From Asparagopsis taxiformis (Eukaryota > Rhodophyta > Florideophyceae > Bonnemaisoniales > Bonnemaisoniaceae): 64,000 nucleotides of DNA. The stretch is from contig JALQPE010001970.1 in assembly GCA_030407315.1 (NCBI GenBank), forward strand, positions 90,691-154,690, given 5' to 3'. The notes beneath the pieces were generated by a model. That model made no database searches. It was given only the letters and a program-made list of their open reading frames with translations, and was not told where the DNA came from. This document shows positions 48,879-61,007 of this stretch, one piece after another. Positions within the stretch are counted from its first letter, which is position 1; each line of letters starts with the position of its first letter. The position numbers and the translations under genes are program-made.

Positions 48879-51715
48879 CCAACCTTCAAAATCATATCTA
48901 GCCTAGCTTCAATTAGTCTTTCTAGAAGCAATCGATGTGATAGTGGAGACTTCCATGCGAGAAGAAACCTTCCAATGCAATTTTCCTGATTTCAGTTCAG
49001 TTTGGATGCATGCAGCGCTGTTTGAAACATGCTACGGGACGACTAAAGAACTACGTTTGAGCTCCAGCGGCTCAAATAGGAAGACAGAGTAGTGTGATTA
49101 TCGTATCAGGGACATATCGTAGAAAAGAGGAGCATCCCATCATAGCAGATAGAAATGAGTGATGAAAGTGTGGGTGGAAATTGAGGAGTTTTGGGTGCAG
49201 TGGTGGAGAAGAACTTGAAGGCAACTTGAGATTGGCCGACATTTGTTTGGCTACTGCGATGTAATGATACGGATGAGAATGAAGGAAGGGTAGAATGGAG
49301 ATAGGGAGGCTGCGGAGCTTTGTTTGAGAACTTTATTATCATTCCCGTACCTGCATAGTTGAAAAGACTATGCAAACATATTGGTAACGTTGAATACCCG
49401 TGTAGACAATATATCGTAGCAATGGGAGCAAAGATGACGATAAGAAACTTTGCTGGCGTCTGAATTATCAGTTGAGTATCTAGGAACAAATGGAAGGTGA
49501 TTATCTCGCAGCGCTCGCAGCGCTTATCTATTCATCATGCCATGACGTTGGCGCGGTCATCGATAGCTCAGCAGAAACCGGTCTCTGTGCAATCGCATAA
49601 CCAGACATTCGGTGGCGAAATAGTTGCTCGCAACGTCAGAGGGCGCGACGCTGAGTCCGCTCGGTGTACGCGAAATAAAACCAACAATATTTCTAGTATT
49701 CAATTCGATGTGTTCTGAAGCCGCCAGCGCTGCTCCCAGCGCCGCGCCTGAAAAAGCGTTCTCGGACCCGGTGGTACCTCCGGTAGCCGAGTGACAACTA
49801 GCGACGATCTCATCACCACGCCACGTAACCGTTGCTCCCAGCATGTAAGGCTGAGTCGCGACGCGGCTTTGCCGGATCAACTACGAACGAACGCAAATCA
49901 TCGACACTTGGCTACGGCGAACGCCACATCGCGCAGATGTGCGTCATGCTTTGCAGCATCGATCTGTCTGGTCGTTGAGAGCTAGTGCCGAGAAAGAATC
50001 ATCTTTGGTTCTGACATTTAAAACCAAATCCTCAGTACTGCTCTTCCGCTGCGACCACTACAGGCCCCAAAGCGCTCCGGGTTAACATAGATTGAAATCG
50101 ATTGAACTGTCCCCTGCGCTGATGAGCGGAATCTCCTCTTAATGGCTGTATATTTATTGATGATGAGTGGCGCTCATTCTAAGCCAAGGTACTGCGATAG
50201 ACAGCGAGCGCGACGCGTTGGTAGTGTGCGCATGTAGTCCAGTGATGATACATTTCGTAACACGCCTCGTCGAGCCATCGCCGCTGCGCAAAGAGCCTTC
50301 TTGTCGCCATCATCTCTCCAGATAACTCCCGTTATTCAGTCTCTTCCGGTCCACGTTGCTAGTCTGCGGATTTTGAACAAGGACATGGTCAAAGTCGCCC
50401 CATCTCTTCAATTGAACATTTGTGTAATTGTCTACTGATGGCTGGGTTCTGTGGCGCTGGCGTCGTCTGTTCGTTTCCGTGCTCATACAACTGCTAATAT
50501 GACGAGTTCAATCGTTTCGATCTGCTTCTTCCCCTCGCTATTCGTAGCACCATTCTTGTTCTCACTTTTGTAGTGCACCTACGATATCTTTCACAGATCC
50601 TCCCTCACCCGCTCGACGAATCCAATGCCCATCTTGAAAACCGATCCAGGTTTACAGCAAGATTATGGAACAAGTGCGAACGTTTGGCAAGGTTGACATT
50701 TGCTGAAATGGGGATGCGAGCGATCTGGCACGCACCGTTGTAGTGTTGGGGATGGGTTGACGTTGCGACGTATCCACTTGGTAAATTTCTCTGCATTGAA
50801 TACTGGTTGTGCGCAAACCTCACAACTGGGAATAGTTCCGTCTGATCTGAGACATAGAGTACCAGTTTGGTTTCGGCAACATTTCAGCACGATTTCGCAT
50901 CGATTCCGCGCAATCCATCGCTCCGATCAAAAATTGTGTGCTGCGTGCCACCACTCGAGGTATCAACCAAGCACACAACCAACTGTCAATAACGGGAATA
51001 CGCGGCTAGGTCTGCACCATTGCAGACTGCGACTCGATAGGCGCGGGAATGAGGTTTCAACTTGATCGTACGATCATTCCCCTCGATGACGTCCTGCTCT
51101 TTTCGGAGCTCTATCCCCCTCGACTTTCCGCTAAAAGCAGCCGTAAACACTTTGTCCCTCACAAACGCGTTTTCATCTTTCGAATCGCTCGCACATCATC
51201 ACGAATCGTCGCTGTTGAGTCCATGCGACAGAGTGTTGGAATGATGAGGGCCGGCGAGGAGGATGTTGCTTACCGTTGCTGCAACCAGCAAAGTCGTTTA
51301 GCATACTGGGAGTACTGCAAAATGTAAGTCGATGGTCAAATCAAGAGCCGTTTGATAATTGCAATTGGTCATGACTCAGTTTCTGTAAATCCGGCCATAA
51401 TTCACTACAGGTGCGAAAAATTTGGCGAGTGTTGGGTGACTTACACTTTCATGACGAGACGATTGATCTACAGACACTCGTACTCATCATGACGAATAAA
51501 AGCACGTGACGAGGACGTGTTCTGTGTAATTGCGCATACACACATACATTTACTCTACTCTTATCTTCCATCCTCAGCGATGGGTTACAACTTTCCAGGC
51601 CATCCATGAACGCAAGTCATGGAAACATGTAGATACGTAAACTCCTTCTACAACTTCAAAACAATCACGCTCTCCATTCAACATGGGACACTGCCATATT
51701 CAAAAACGGGCAGCG
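48879..51715. other. Long stretch without a supported gene
   Basis: Frames are short and lack domains. The most gene-like is a minus-strand frame at 49557-49880 (GSENAFSGAALGAALAAS), which I do not recognise and which is not supported by a start or promoter. No repeats shared with the rest of the window were noticed. Confidence 0.4.
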
Positions 51716-52531
51716 TCATTGCAACCCATTCTTCTCTTTACATGACAGATACCTCGAAGTAGAAACTCTCAAAGCCTCACGAACGCTTCTAAGAGTACTA
51801 TTAAGCGAATTCGTTTCTCCTCTCTCATCGCTGACTTCCCTTCTAGCCCTCTCAAGCGCTTTTCTCGCGTTTTCAGCGTTTCTCTCGGCCGCATTTCGTT
51901 GCGTGATAGCTCGTCGACGTCGATTCCTTAAATCAGAGAGCATACGTCTCATCTGCCTCGTATTACCACCTGGTCTTCTAAGTGCGGCTTCCTTGGCTCT
52001 TATAGATCTTTGCAAATCCCATACCAATCTTTTCTTCGATTCCCAGATTCCTTCCCTTGTCCTCAACTCTCTCTCCGCCGCTTCCTCTCTCTTCACTGCA
52101 TCCAGTAGTGCCTTTGTCGCGCGTTGCAGTCGGAGTGTGCATAATTCTTCTTTATTTTGCAGATTCTTCATCTCATCCGCCTCCCTTCCACATTTCCGGT
52201 CCTCCGGAATTGCTGCAATTGTAAATGTAGGCCCAGTAGGAATTGGCTTCGTCGGACCTGTATCTATAAATTGAACCGTGGACGTTGCAGTGGTGAAAGT
52301 CGCTAGCGATGTAGATGGAACCTCGGTGGGAGCAGTGGTTGTCGGATGGATACCTGGATTTGTGGTTACTTCGTCTTCTTCTTTGATCACGCTCAGTGAT
52401 TGACGAAGGCTTGGTAGCACCCCATCAAAATTACGTTGTCGTTTGCTGACAACATGTCCCTCACTTCCCAGGCGACTGGACAGTATCAGAGAGAGCAGAA
52501 TTACCGCTGTAGTGGTGTGGATCGCGTTCAT
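51716..52531 (-). CDS. Secreted coiled-coil protein with Thr/Pro linker
   Basis: 271 residues from the internal ATG at 52531. That Met starts a clean signal peptide (MNAIHTTTAVILLSLILSS) and lies about 75-80 bp after a TATA box; the outer ATG at 52573 would sit too near the box. After the signal come about 30 polar residues and a Thr/Pro/Ser-rich stretch (about 55-110; TTTAPTEVPSTSLATFTTATS), a likely O-glycosylated linker. The C-terminal half is a long charged helix with heptad character (KREEAAERELRTREG, QRNAAERNAENARKAL). Cysteines near residues 115 and 130 and near the end (SCKEK) could pair. The family is not recognised; an extracellular or wall role is inferred. Confidence 0.75.
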   Translation of the reverse strand: MNAIHTTTAVILLSLILSSRLGSEGHVVSKRQRNFDGVLPSLRQSLSVIKEEDEVTTNPGIHPTTTAPTEVPSTSLATFTTATSTVQFIDTGPTKPIPTGPTFTIAAIPEDRKCGREADEMKNLQNKEELCTLRLQRATKALLDAVKREEAAERELRTREGIWESKKRLVWDLQRSIRAKEAALRRPGGNTRQMRRMLSDLRNRRRRAITQRNAAERNAENARKALERARREVSDERGETNSLNSTLRSVREALRVSTSRYLSCKEKNGLQ

Positions 52532-52604
52532 GGGTGCCACTAGACTGGACAAACAGTAGTTGAGGTAGAACACGGGAACTGCAACACGGACAGATTCACG
52601 CGTT

Positions 52605-52612
52605 CTTATATA
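52605..52612 (-). promoter_or_regulatory. TATA box of the coiled-coil secreted gene
   Basis: The minus strand reads TATATAAG, about 75-80 bp upstream of the ATG at 52531. Confidence 0.5.
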
Positions 52613-53759
52613 TGACGCACGGGTAGTATGCTCTGTTGGAAATGTGTCAATTACAATCTAGTCATGGCTGTGCGAGTTGGGGTCCGGGTACGAAATATCG
52701 GTAAGAATAGCAAGTCAACTGTTGACAGCAATGGATACAGCAGCCGAAGGAAATTCACGATGGAATGCGCGTCCACATGAATTAATTCTACGCATTATGA
52801 GCTCATCGGAAAGAAATGATCGAAGGGTATCCAAGGATACGCTGGGCTCTGATGGGTAGTCTGCTAGGTCCTATTTGTCGTTTATGAATGGATTGCTGCC
52901 ATCACATCACATTATGTTAAACATTTCACCCATGCTTGCTCTGCATGGACCATAGCGCAATGCCAGCTCTAAAGCCTTGATGTACCTGATGTGCTACTTG
53001 CGTCATGTTGGACGAGATCATTGATATAGAGTCCAGTTGTTGATGTATCGCTTACATTGGTGAGAATCGTGCGGTCCTTAACCTTCTCGATTATAACGCT
53101 TACTCATGTCAATAAGGTCTTTTTGTCAAGATGCGACTGGGCAATAAACTCATCTAGAAGCCTCTACAGAAGTCCAACATGCAATTGTGTGCGGGATAGG
53201 CCGTACACATGTATGCATGACGCAACGTCACAGTGGCTGTACTAAAGAAGAAAGCTGAGAGGGGAGCGTTAGTTATTGTTGCTTTCGAAGTGTATCTGCT
53301 GTTCTCAATTGGGGTGGCGTGGCTTTTCTGTTATATTTGTCAGGACGCTAACTCAACAAACGAAACTAACACTAACAAGTACACTGAAAAGTGTTACACT
53401 GACAATGCGACAAGCATAAAGAATAGTATTTAAGACCACTTACGTTAGGATCAATAAACGGACGACGGTGACGGAGATCACCCTTCTAACAATATTCCGT
53501 TGCGAGCACTGGAGAGTAGTGAAATGGCTCCGCGTGCGCCGCTGTTGTCGCGGTGTAGTAACAGTTTGGTGTGAAGTGTGAATCTCTGTGTATAATTAAA
53601 TGCAATGTTTCTTGTTCTGCAGTGAATGGAAGAGAAGTGCAGTACTCTCAAGTTCATGTTGTACGGTGTATATGCACTTACGGAACGAGAAAGAGTACAA
53701 ACGATGGAAACAAAAAAAATGCTCACCCAGCGGTATCAGAATCCAATAATACTGTAGCG
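52613..53759. other. Intergenic, no supported gene
   Basis: Short frames only. A 66-codon plus-strand frame at 53233-53433 has one hydrophobic segment (VYLLFSIGVAWLFCYIC) but no other support. Confidence 0.4.
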
Positions 53760-53937
53760 TGTTGAAGAAACAGTAAGTTTGAAGCATGGTACTTGCACCT
53801 AGAATTGTCGGATGATCATACAACTATTACACCTTTTACGCATTACAGTACACGCTTAGAACAGTATTTAAGCTCGGCGACGACGCCATTCGCATGAACT
53901 AAAGAGGTATCGATCTCATTCATCCTCATGATCAACA
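53760..53937 (+). repeat. 5' LTR of Copia C
   Basis: It starts TGTTGAAGAAAC and ends CATGATCAACA, with matching inverted ends TGTTGA/TCAACA. It contains a TATA-like TATTTAAG (53865-53872). The start is inferred from these ends because the partner LTR is missing. Confidence 0.55.
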
Positions 53938-53951
53938 GGTTATGAGCCCAG
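53938..53951 (+). other. Primer binding site of Copia C
   Basis: ggttatgagcccag directly follows the LTR. It is complementary to an initiator tRNA-Met anticodon arm of the GGGCTCATAACCC form; the following acgct extends the match, with one gap. Confidence 0.65.
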
Positions 53952-54176
53952 ACGCTGACTAGCCCCACAACTATTCCCCTCCCACCCATCTCCAGAACGC
54001 GGCGACACCTTACCGACACCATACCGATCCCAACCAACCCCACCGCACGCGACATTCGTCGCCAACGATATTCGCAGCAAAGACAACGACAGCTCGAACT
54101 CCAATCTCTTTCCTCTGAACAATCAAGCCAACACCTTATCGAACCCCCAATTTCCCTTCACCCCAAACCATTCTCC

Positions 54177-55601
54177 ATGTCTCATCCTACCAACTCATCA
54201 ACAACAAAACAAATTCCCGATTTCCATGTCCCCGTCCTTACCCGAACCAACCTCATACAATGGTGCCACACCATAGACAACCACGCCACACTACACGATC
54301 TAACCAATTATGTCACAGGTCCCATGCCCACTGCTCCCACAGACCCACAGGAACGACAAGATCACAAGCGAAAAATGGCACTAGCCAGCCTCTTGGTATT
54401 ACCAAACATATCACAAGACATCATCTCCACTTTGAGTCCCACAATACTCAACAGTCCCACCCCCACCCTATACAACCACATCAAGGACAAACTATCCACA
54501 GTACCACCACAACAATCAGAAGCCAGTCTACGAAGGAGAGCGGAACAACTTAAACACAACGCAGCGGACAACATACAGACATACATAGACCGACACTCAG
54601 AGCTTCGCCACATTATGCTACAATCGGCTTTCCCTAACATTGACGACGAGCAAACAACCGTCCAATTCGTTCTCAACGGGTTGTATCACATCCCACAGTG
54701 GGCACCGCTACTACAGAATCTGGCAAACTTTCACAACTTCCATGAAGGCAGAAGACCCAGCCTAGACCTAGTCTTCAGTATGCTCCTTGAACATGAGCAA
54801 GCAAGCCCATCCCTCCCTATTCCAGAACGCCCATCTAACCCATCACCAACCCCAATCCGCCTCCACAGTCCCTCTAAACCTCCTCTTACACCAATGCCTC
54901 ACCCATATCATCAAACCATGTACCGCCAACCAGTTCGCAACTACCCACAACCATACAAATTCCGAAATCCAGGCACACCTACTCCAATCAATATCAACAA
55001 CCCCATCCCACCTCCTCCAGGTCATCAAGGCACATGGTGCACTCTACATGGCTCTCCAACACACAGAACCGAGCATTGCATCACAAGGCAAAAATTATTG
55101 AGACAACAATATGCTCCATTAGGAATTCGTCACAGAGCTCAAGCAACACTCACCGCACCACACTACCCATACCCGCCATTCCCAATAGCCCCAGATACAA
55201 GTCAGAATCACCCCACTGAGCATCCACCATCCCCACCTGAGATCTACCAACTACCTCAGACACCTCAACCATCTATACCCCAGCACTCACCATCAGAGAC
55301 TCACTCCTCAAGCACAATAAATACTCCATCTTCCTCGTCCTATATCTTAGACTCCGGCGCGACTCCTACACACCTCCAACATACACTCAACTCCGCAAAT
55401 CACACCCATCAAAAAACAGCAGCCCACCCGAGTTGCAATCCCAGGCTACAACACAACAATCAATCGATCCACACAAAAACCAATACATCAAGAAAATCCC
55501 CAACAAATTATACGCACTCAACGCATCATCCAGCCAAAACAGAAATCACAATCACCATCGACGAACCACCAGAAAATACAAACACTGATCACGCCACATA
55601 A
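54177..55601 (+). pseudogene. Copia C gag and protease
   Basis: 474 open codons from MSHPTNSSTTKQIPDF. A UBN2-type gag domain is suggested by FHVPVLTRTNLIQWCHTID and by the stretch IQTYIDRHSELRHIM. A proline-rich region follows, with a CCHC-like finger variant WCTLHGSPTHRTEHC. The protease motif is YILDSGATPTHL (about 55345). Right after it, near 55375, the sensible continuation (TPIKKQQPTRVAIPGYN) lies in another frame, so an indel has occurred and the listed stop at 55601 is not the original one. Confidence 0.75.
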
Positions 55602-58017
55602 CACCATATCAGACCAAATCCGAAATCTCCCTCCAAACACAAAACACATTGAACCATACATACGAGACTATCATAACTGGCACATTCGCCTCGGCCACTT
55701 ACACCCGACACGAATCCACCAGCTTGCCAAACAAGACCTTGTCGAAGGACTGCCACTCACCCTGAAACAACCCCCTCCCAAAATCACATGCACAGGATGT
55801 GCGCTCGGAAAACAAACTACAGCGCCATTCCACAGCAAGCAACGAAATGCCCCGCTGTGTGCACACCTTCACACAGATGTTTGCGGTCCCTTCCCCACAC
55901 TATCTATACGCCAACACAGATATTTTGCAACGTTTCTCGATGAACAAAGCAGATTTCTACATATCAAATTAGCACCTAAAAAGAACCAGGCAGCAGCACA
56001 CATACAACAACACATATCATGGTTACACACCACAACACCACATCGCGTAACAGACATCACGATGGACAACGCAAAAGAGTATACAACCAAGGAACTAACT
56101 CAATTCTATGAAGCCGAACACACACGAACACACCCAACCATCCCATACACACCACAAGAGAATGCATTGGCTGAAAGGGTGAACAGGACACTCACAGACA
56201 CTGTCCGAGCCATGTTGTTCACCTCCCAACTCCCAGAATGCCTCTGGGATTATGCACTTCAGGCGGCTGTTGATCACCATAACCATGCACCTCATTCTGC
56301 ACATGGCCTACCACCAATTACACTATGGACAGGACAGACACCTAATATCTCCACTTTCCTCCCATTTGGACAGTACGGCTACGTCACCAATAGGAAACCC
56401 GGCAATAAGATGCAACCGAAAGCTACCATCATGAGATATATAGGCCGTATCGACACTCGACACTATCAGGTATATGATCCTGCCACAAACGCAATATCAA
56501 GCTGCCGCACATCCGATTTCAGGATATATGAACCCCACAAAGATCCAATCGCGACAACACAACATTCGCAAATTGAACACCGAGCCCACCAAACCACCAT
56601 GATCACACCTCCAATACCAATCACCTCACCGAAAACACTAAGTGAAGCGCGGAATGCACCAGATGCAATCGAATGGGAACGCTCCTGGAACCATGAACTC
56701 GATACCCTAGAAGCACGGGGTACCATCACATACATACCTAAACAACAAGTACCTCCCGGCACCAAACTCATACCGGTCAAAATCATTCTCAAGACGAAAA
56801 CAGATTCTAATGGAATACCAATATCACGCAAACAAGATGCAACCTCCGCGGCGATTTACAGCGCCCACACGAACATTTTGACCCAGACTCCATATCGTCG
56901 CCAGTTGCAGACCGTGACGCGATAAGACTATCACTGGCATTGGCCGCAGCACATGGATATGAGGCCTCCCATTGGGACCTCGAATCAGCATTCCTCCATG
57001 AATCCTTCGATGACGAAACTGACCCCAACAAATTCCTGTACATCCATCAACCGATACGATTTGACGGTACCCTCAAGTATCCTGGTATGATAGGCAAGCT
57101 AACGGGCAATATGTATGGCTCCCGGCAAGCATGCAAAATATTCACAACCGGACTAAGCGAACATCTTAAACTACAACAATTCACAAGACTCACAAGTGAG
57201 AGCTGCACCTATCATCTCACTGACCCCAAAGATACAACCCAGTTTGTCTACTTTGTAGTCACTGTGGATGATTTTCTGGTTATTACAAACAACCCGCAAC
57301 TACGAGACAAAGCCAAGAACCACATTCAAACCAAATACAATTTAAAAGACTTGGGGCCGGTGACACACATCTTAGGATGGAAGGTGGACAGAGATACCAC
57401 AGGGATACGAATATCACAACCTGCCTACATTACAAGCCTGCTCAAGAAATACAAGTTAACAGATGCCAAAACGGCGACTTCTCCAATTGCATCGGAACTG
57501 CTCACACCGGACTCAGAACATTCAAAACCCCTCGACACATCGAAGCACAACTACCACGCACTCATTGGCAGTATAAGATATCTGGCAGACTCCACCAGGC
57601 CAGATATATCTTTCATTACAGGATATCTAGGCCGATTCTCCCAAGAACCCACGACACACCACTGGAAATCTGCCCTCCGTGTACTGCGCTACCTTAAAGC
57701 AACTATAAAAACGGGCATACATTACAAAGTTGGACTCACAGAAACCCTCCAATCGCATTCAGACAGCGACTATGCTGCATGCACAGAAACAAGAAGATCG
57801 ACATCCGGAACCTACATCACATACAATACAGCACCGATTGCATGGCAATCTAAGAGGCAGAGATTCATAGCCACCAGTACTTGGGCGGCAGAGTATGTCG
57901 CAGCATTCCACACTGCGCAACACACCTTTTGTCTCCGCAACCTCCTAAATGACCTCCGACACCCAGAATCCAAACCAACAAAACTATACATGGACAACAC
58001 CGGAGCTATCGTCTGTG
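55378..58017 (+). pseudogene. Copia C pol (INT-RT-RNH), frameshifted and truncated
   Basis: Pre-integrase finger: WHIRLGHLHPTRIHQL, then CTGCALGK (about 55690-55810). Integrase core: HTDVCGPF, ITMDNAKEYTT and PQENALAERVNRTL (D, D, E present). RT opens with EARGTITYIPKQQVPPG; an indel near 56835 moves it to RGDLQRPHEHFDP. It continues with SHWDLESAFLHE (motif A) and VTVDDFLVITN (motif C, VDD). RNase H: SHSDSDYAACTE and TSTWAAEYVA, ending at MDNTGAIV, where foreign sequence starts. Confidence 0.85.
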
Positions 58018-58146
58018 TTTTCGGAAGTGGACGCGGACGTCCAGTCTCTCTAGTACGGGTCCTAGTCGGCCCCGAGATTTACTAGAACAAATGAACGTCC
58101 GCGTCCAAAAAAAAATAAAAATTTTTTGGATGCGGACGTCCACTTT
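58018..58146. repeat. Hairpin-forming junction next to the minisatellite
   Basis: ggacgcggacgtcc at 58029, aacgtccgcgtccaaaaaaa near 58092 and tttttggatgcggacgtcc near 58122 form direct and inverted copies. The last two make a hairpin with arms of about 20 bp around an A/T-rich loop. It directly interrupts the Copia C RNase H. Confidence 0.65.
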
Positions 58147-58658
58147 CTCTAGTACATATGGCGGAATACTAGGGCCCGACATCCACTTTCTCTAGTAATA
58201 TGGCGGAATACTAGGACCCGACATCCACTTTCTCTAGTACGTTTGGCGGAATACTAGGACCCGACATCCACTTTCTCTAGTACATATGGCGGAATACTAG
58301 GACCCGACATCCACTTTCTCTAGTACATATGGCGGAATACTAGGACCCGACATCCACTTTCTCTAGTACATATGGCGGAATACTAGGACCCGACATCCAC
58401 TTTCTCTAGTACGTTTTGGCGGAATACTAGGACCCGACATCCACTTTCTCTAGTACATATGGCGGAATACTAGGACCCGACATCCACTTTCTCTAGTACA
58501 TATGGCGGAATACTAGGACCCGACATCCACTTTCTCTAGTACGTTTGGCGGAATACTAGGGCCCGACATCCACTTTCTCTAGTACGTTTGGCGGAATACT
58601 AGGACCCGACATCCACTTTCTCTAGGACATATGGCGGAATACTAGGACCCGACATCCA
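58147..58658 (+). repeat. 43-bp minisatellite, about 12 copies
   Basis: The unit contains ctctagta, then tatggcggaatactagg and cccgacatccacttt. I counted 12 occurrences of ggcggaatactagg. Copies differ mainly at catat versus cgttt after agta, and by single A/G changes (aggacc/agggcc). Confidence 0.95.
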
Positions 58659-58779
58659 GTATACAATATATCAGCGAAAACCGGAGGGAAGAAATTACAG
58701 CGGATGGTAAATTCAGGGCCCATATCGGACCGTATTTTATTCTCTCATTTAGGAAACTGCTCGTATACAATACGTCTCT

Positions 58780-58890
58780 CTAGAATAGGGAATACATATC
58801 TGGTCAGAATAGGAAATAAATACCCGGTTAGAATAGGAAATAAATACCCGGTTAGAATAGGAAATACGTATCCAGCCAGAATACAAAATA
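58780..58890 (+). repeat. 24-bp tandem repeat, about 5 copies
   Basis: The unit is gttagaataggaaataaata plus cccg. Two copies are exact; the outer ones are degenerate (agaatagggaatacat, agaatacaaaatacc). Confidence 0.85.
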
Positions 58891-59229
58891 CCTGTCAGCA
58901 TATCGTCGATCACCCATCTCCCTCACTATCGCGTTCTCCCTACCATCCGAACGCCATGCACCACCATCCGCACATACTGCAAGAACCCTCACGACCTAGA
59001 TTACAAAAAATACGCTCCTTCCCAATACCATCCCCGCTTTCCTCGACACCACCCCAGCCCATTAAATCATCAAGACATCAAACACGAACATGGTCAGCAA
59101 AATCTTACACCACTTGAAACGCACTCTCACTTCTATCGTATGCCCCAAAATATACACATACCAGAAACACCTCACAGCTTCATTCCCCATCTTCCTACAT
59201 CCCTTCTTCACTCTCCTTCAGTCCTGCCG

Positions 59230-60290
59230 TTCCTGCTTCACCACTCCTGCATCACATACACAACATCAGAATCAACCACAACAGTCAGACTCAAAAGCAA
59301 CGCTTACCACGACAGATATCCTAGAAACTCCCTTACTTACCTCTCCGAGAGGATGACTGAATCATCCATCCTACAAAATACAAACCATGATCCAAAAAAC
59401 CTTGCAATGAATAATCAAAGTCAGCAGTCCATATCTTCGCAAAACAAGTCTTGGTGCTCAGTAAAACTTACCTTCTGTCATCAACATTCCTGCATCATCT
59501 ACACAACATCGGAATCAACCACAACAGTCAGACTCAAAACCAACCTTCCATCACAGCATACTTTCAAAACTCGCACACTTACCTTCGCTCCACACAATAC
59601 ACACCATGACTCAATAGGCTTCCAATGAAAAAATATCGCATCAACGGAAATAGTCAGACTCAAAACCAACCTTCCCTCGCTGCTTACTTTCAAAACTCGC
59701 ACACTTACTTTACCTGTTCCATCCTGCACACAATAAAAACCATAAATCACGTAATCGTGTAGCCAAGAAAAGTAGTCAGCATTCCGCATCTTCGCACAAC
59801 CGGTCTGGGCGCCCAATGTGACTTACCTTCCGTCATCACTATTCCTCCATCACCTACGCAACATCGGATTCAATCGCAACAGTCAGATTGAAAACCAACG
59901 TTTCCCTCGCTACATACCCTGAGAACTCGCAAATGTACCTCTCATCCATCCTACACACAATACAAACCATGATCCAAAAACCTTGCAATTAACAATAATC
60001 ATAGTCAGCAGTCCATATCTTCGCAAAGCACATCTTGGCACTCAATGAAACTTACCTTCCGTCATCAACATTCCTGCATCATCTACACAACATCGGAATC
60101 AACCACAACAGTCAGACTCAAAATCAACCTTCCCTCACAGCATACTTTCAAAAACTTCACGTACCTCTCTTCCATCCTCCGCTCAATACACACCATCAGT
60201 CAACAGGCTTCCATGAAAAATATCGCATCAACGGAAATAGTCAGACTCAAAACCCACGCTTCCCTCAACGCATACCCTCGAGGGTAGAGG
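59230..60290 (+). repeat. Complex tandem repeat with period about 585 bp and shorter inner repeats
   Basis: About 59361-59684 recurs at about 59942-60270; examples are ccatgatccaaaaa, gcagtccatatcttcgcaaa and tcgcatcaacggaaatagtc. Inside each, the segment with caacatcggaatcaa and cacaacagtcagactcaaaa occurs repeatedly (59260, 59505, 59650, 59850, 60090). No convincing coding frame. Confidence 0.85.
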
Positions 60291-60301
60291 ATGGAACGAA
60301 G

Positions 60302-60339
60302 GTACGTGCGCGAATCTTGATCAAGATTCGCGCACGTAC
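60302..60339. repeat. Perfect 38-bp palindrome
   Basis: The arm gtacgtgcgcgaatcttga is followed directly by its exact reverse complement, with no spacer. A shorter palindrome (taccctcgagggta, 60273-60286) lies just upstream. Both sit at the right edge of the tandem-repeat region. Confidence 0.95.
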
Positions 60340-61007
60340 AAGAGCAAAGTCGGTCAAAGAAGATCAGTCGGTGATGAGGGCGGAGTGGAGCCTGCGCGTC
60401 GACCGGACAGCTTTCTGCGTCCGCTTAAGTCTTGCTGTGCATACTCGAAATCATCGCCGGCAGTGAGATTGAGTATGGCCCAAGCCATGGTCTCTGATTC
60501 CCCGAACAAGAGATCCGGATCGAGAACAACGAATATAAACATATAATCATATATATGAGAATCCATTTGCTTTCCTTACATGATCTGTGGCATATCCGCT
60601 GTAAAGCACATTCAGATTCCACGAAGTTTGGAAATAAAAAAGTTTATTATTACAAATGAATTAATTGAAAATTCATCTCCCGGGCAGTCGTTCGTCCTTC
60701 CATGCACACGTTGCCAGCACGCAATGTGATGTAACAGTTGGAAATGATTGAACTCTCGGTTAAATTCCACCGTTGGGATGTCAGCTGGAGTGAGCACAAA
60801 CTACTACCCAAAAAAACTACGAACACGTTACATTCCAAGTCTCGAAGCACCACCACAAAATAAAATTGGTCGCATCTGGACGGCACAGTCTCCCCTGTTC
60901 AGCTCGCAATCCTCCTTTTTGCGTCAAAACTCGACATGGAATGCAAGTATGAAGGGGTGCTTCTACTACTGCGTAGATGCTTATGCGCTCGCGCTGCATG
61001 AGCGAAC
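60340..61007. other. Spacer before the transposase relic, no supported gene
   Basis: A 70-codon minus-strand frame (60354-60566; LDPDLLFGESETMAWAIL) is open but unrecognised and unsupported by context. Confidence 0.35.

Larger units (their letters stand above)
53760..58017 (+). mobile_element. Ty1/Copia LTR retrotransposon C, 3' truncated
   Basis: A 178-bp 5' LTR, an initiator-Met primer site, gag with protease, integrase, RT and most of RNase H are present. The coding strand is strikingly rich in A and C, unlike Copia A and B, so this is another lineage. RNase H stops after KLYMDNTGAIV (about 58011), where a hairpin and a minisatellite begin. No 3' LTR was found in the window. Confidence 0.85.

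Noticed and set aside
49557..49880. 107-codon minus-strand ORF with Gly/Ala-rich segment
   Set aside because: Not recognised, no promoter or start support, and surrounded by noncoding sequence; left out as a gene.
53233..53433. Small ORF with a hydrophobic segment upstream of Copia C
   Set aside because: Single weak feature; could be chance in AT-rich DNA.
58147..58658. CRISPR-like array
   Set aside because: Units abut with no unique spacers, in a eukaryotic context; it is a minisatellite.
60354..60566. 70-codon minus-strand ORF next to the palindrome
   Set aside because: Short, unrecognised, no supporting context.
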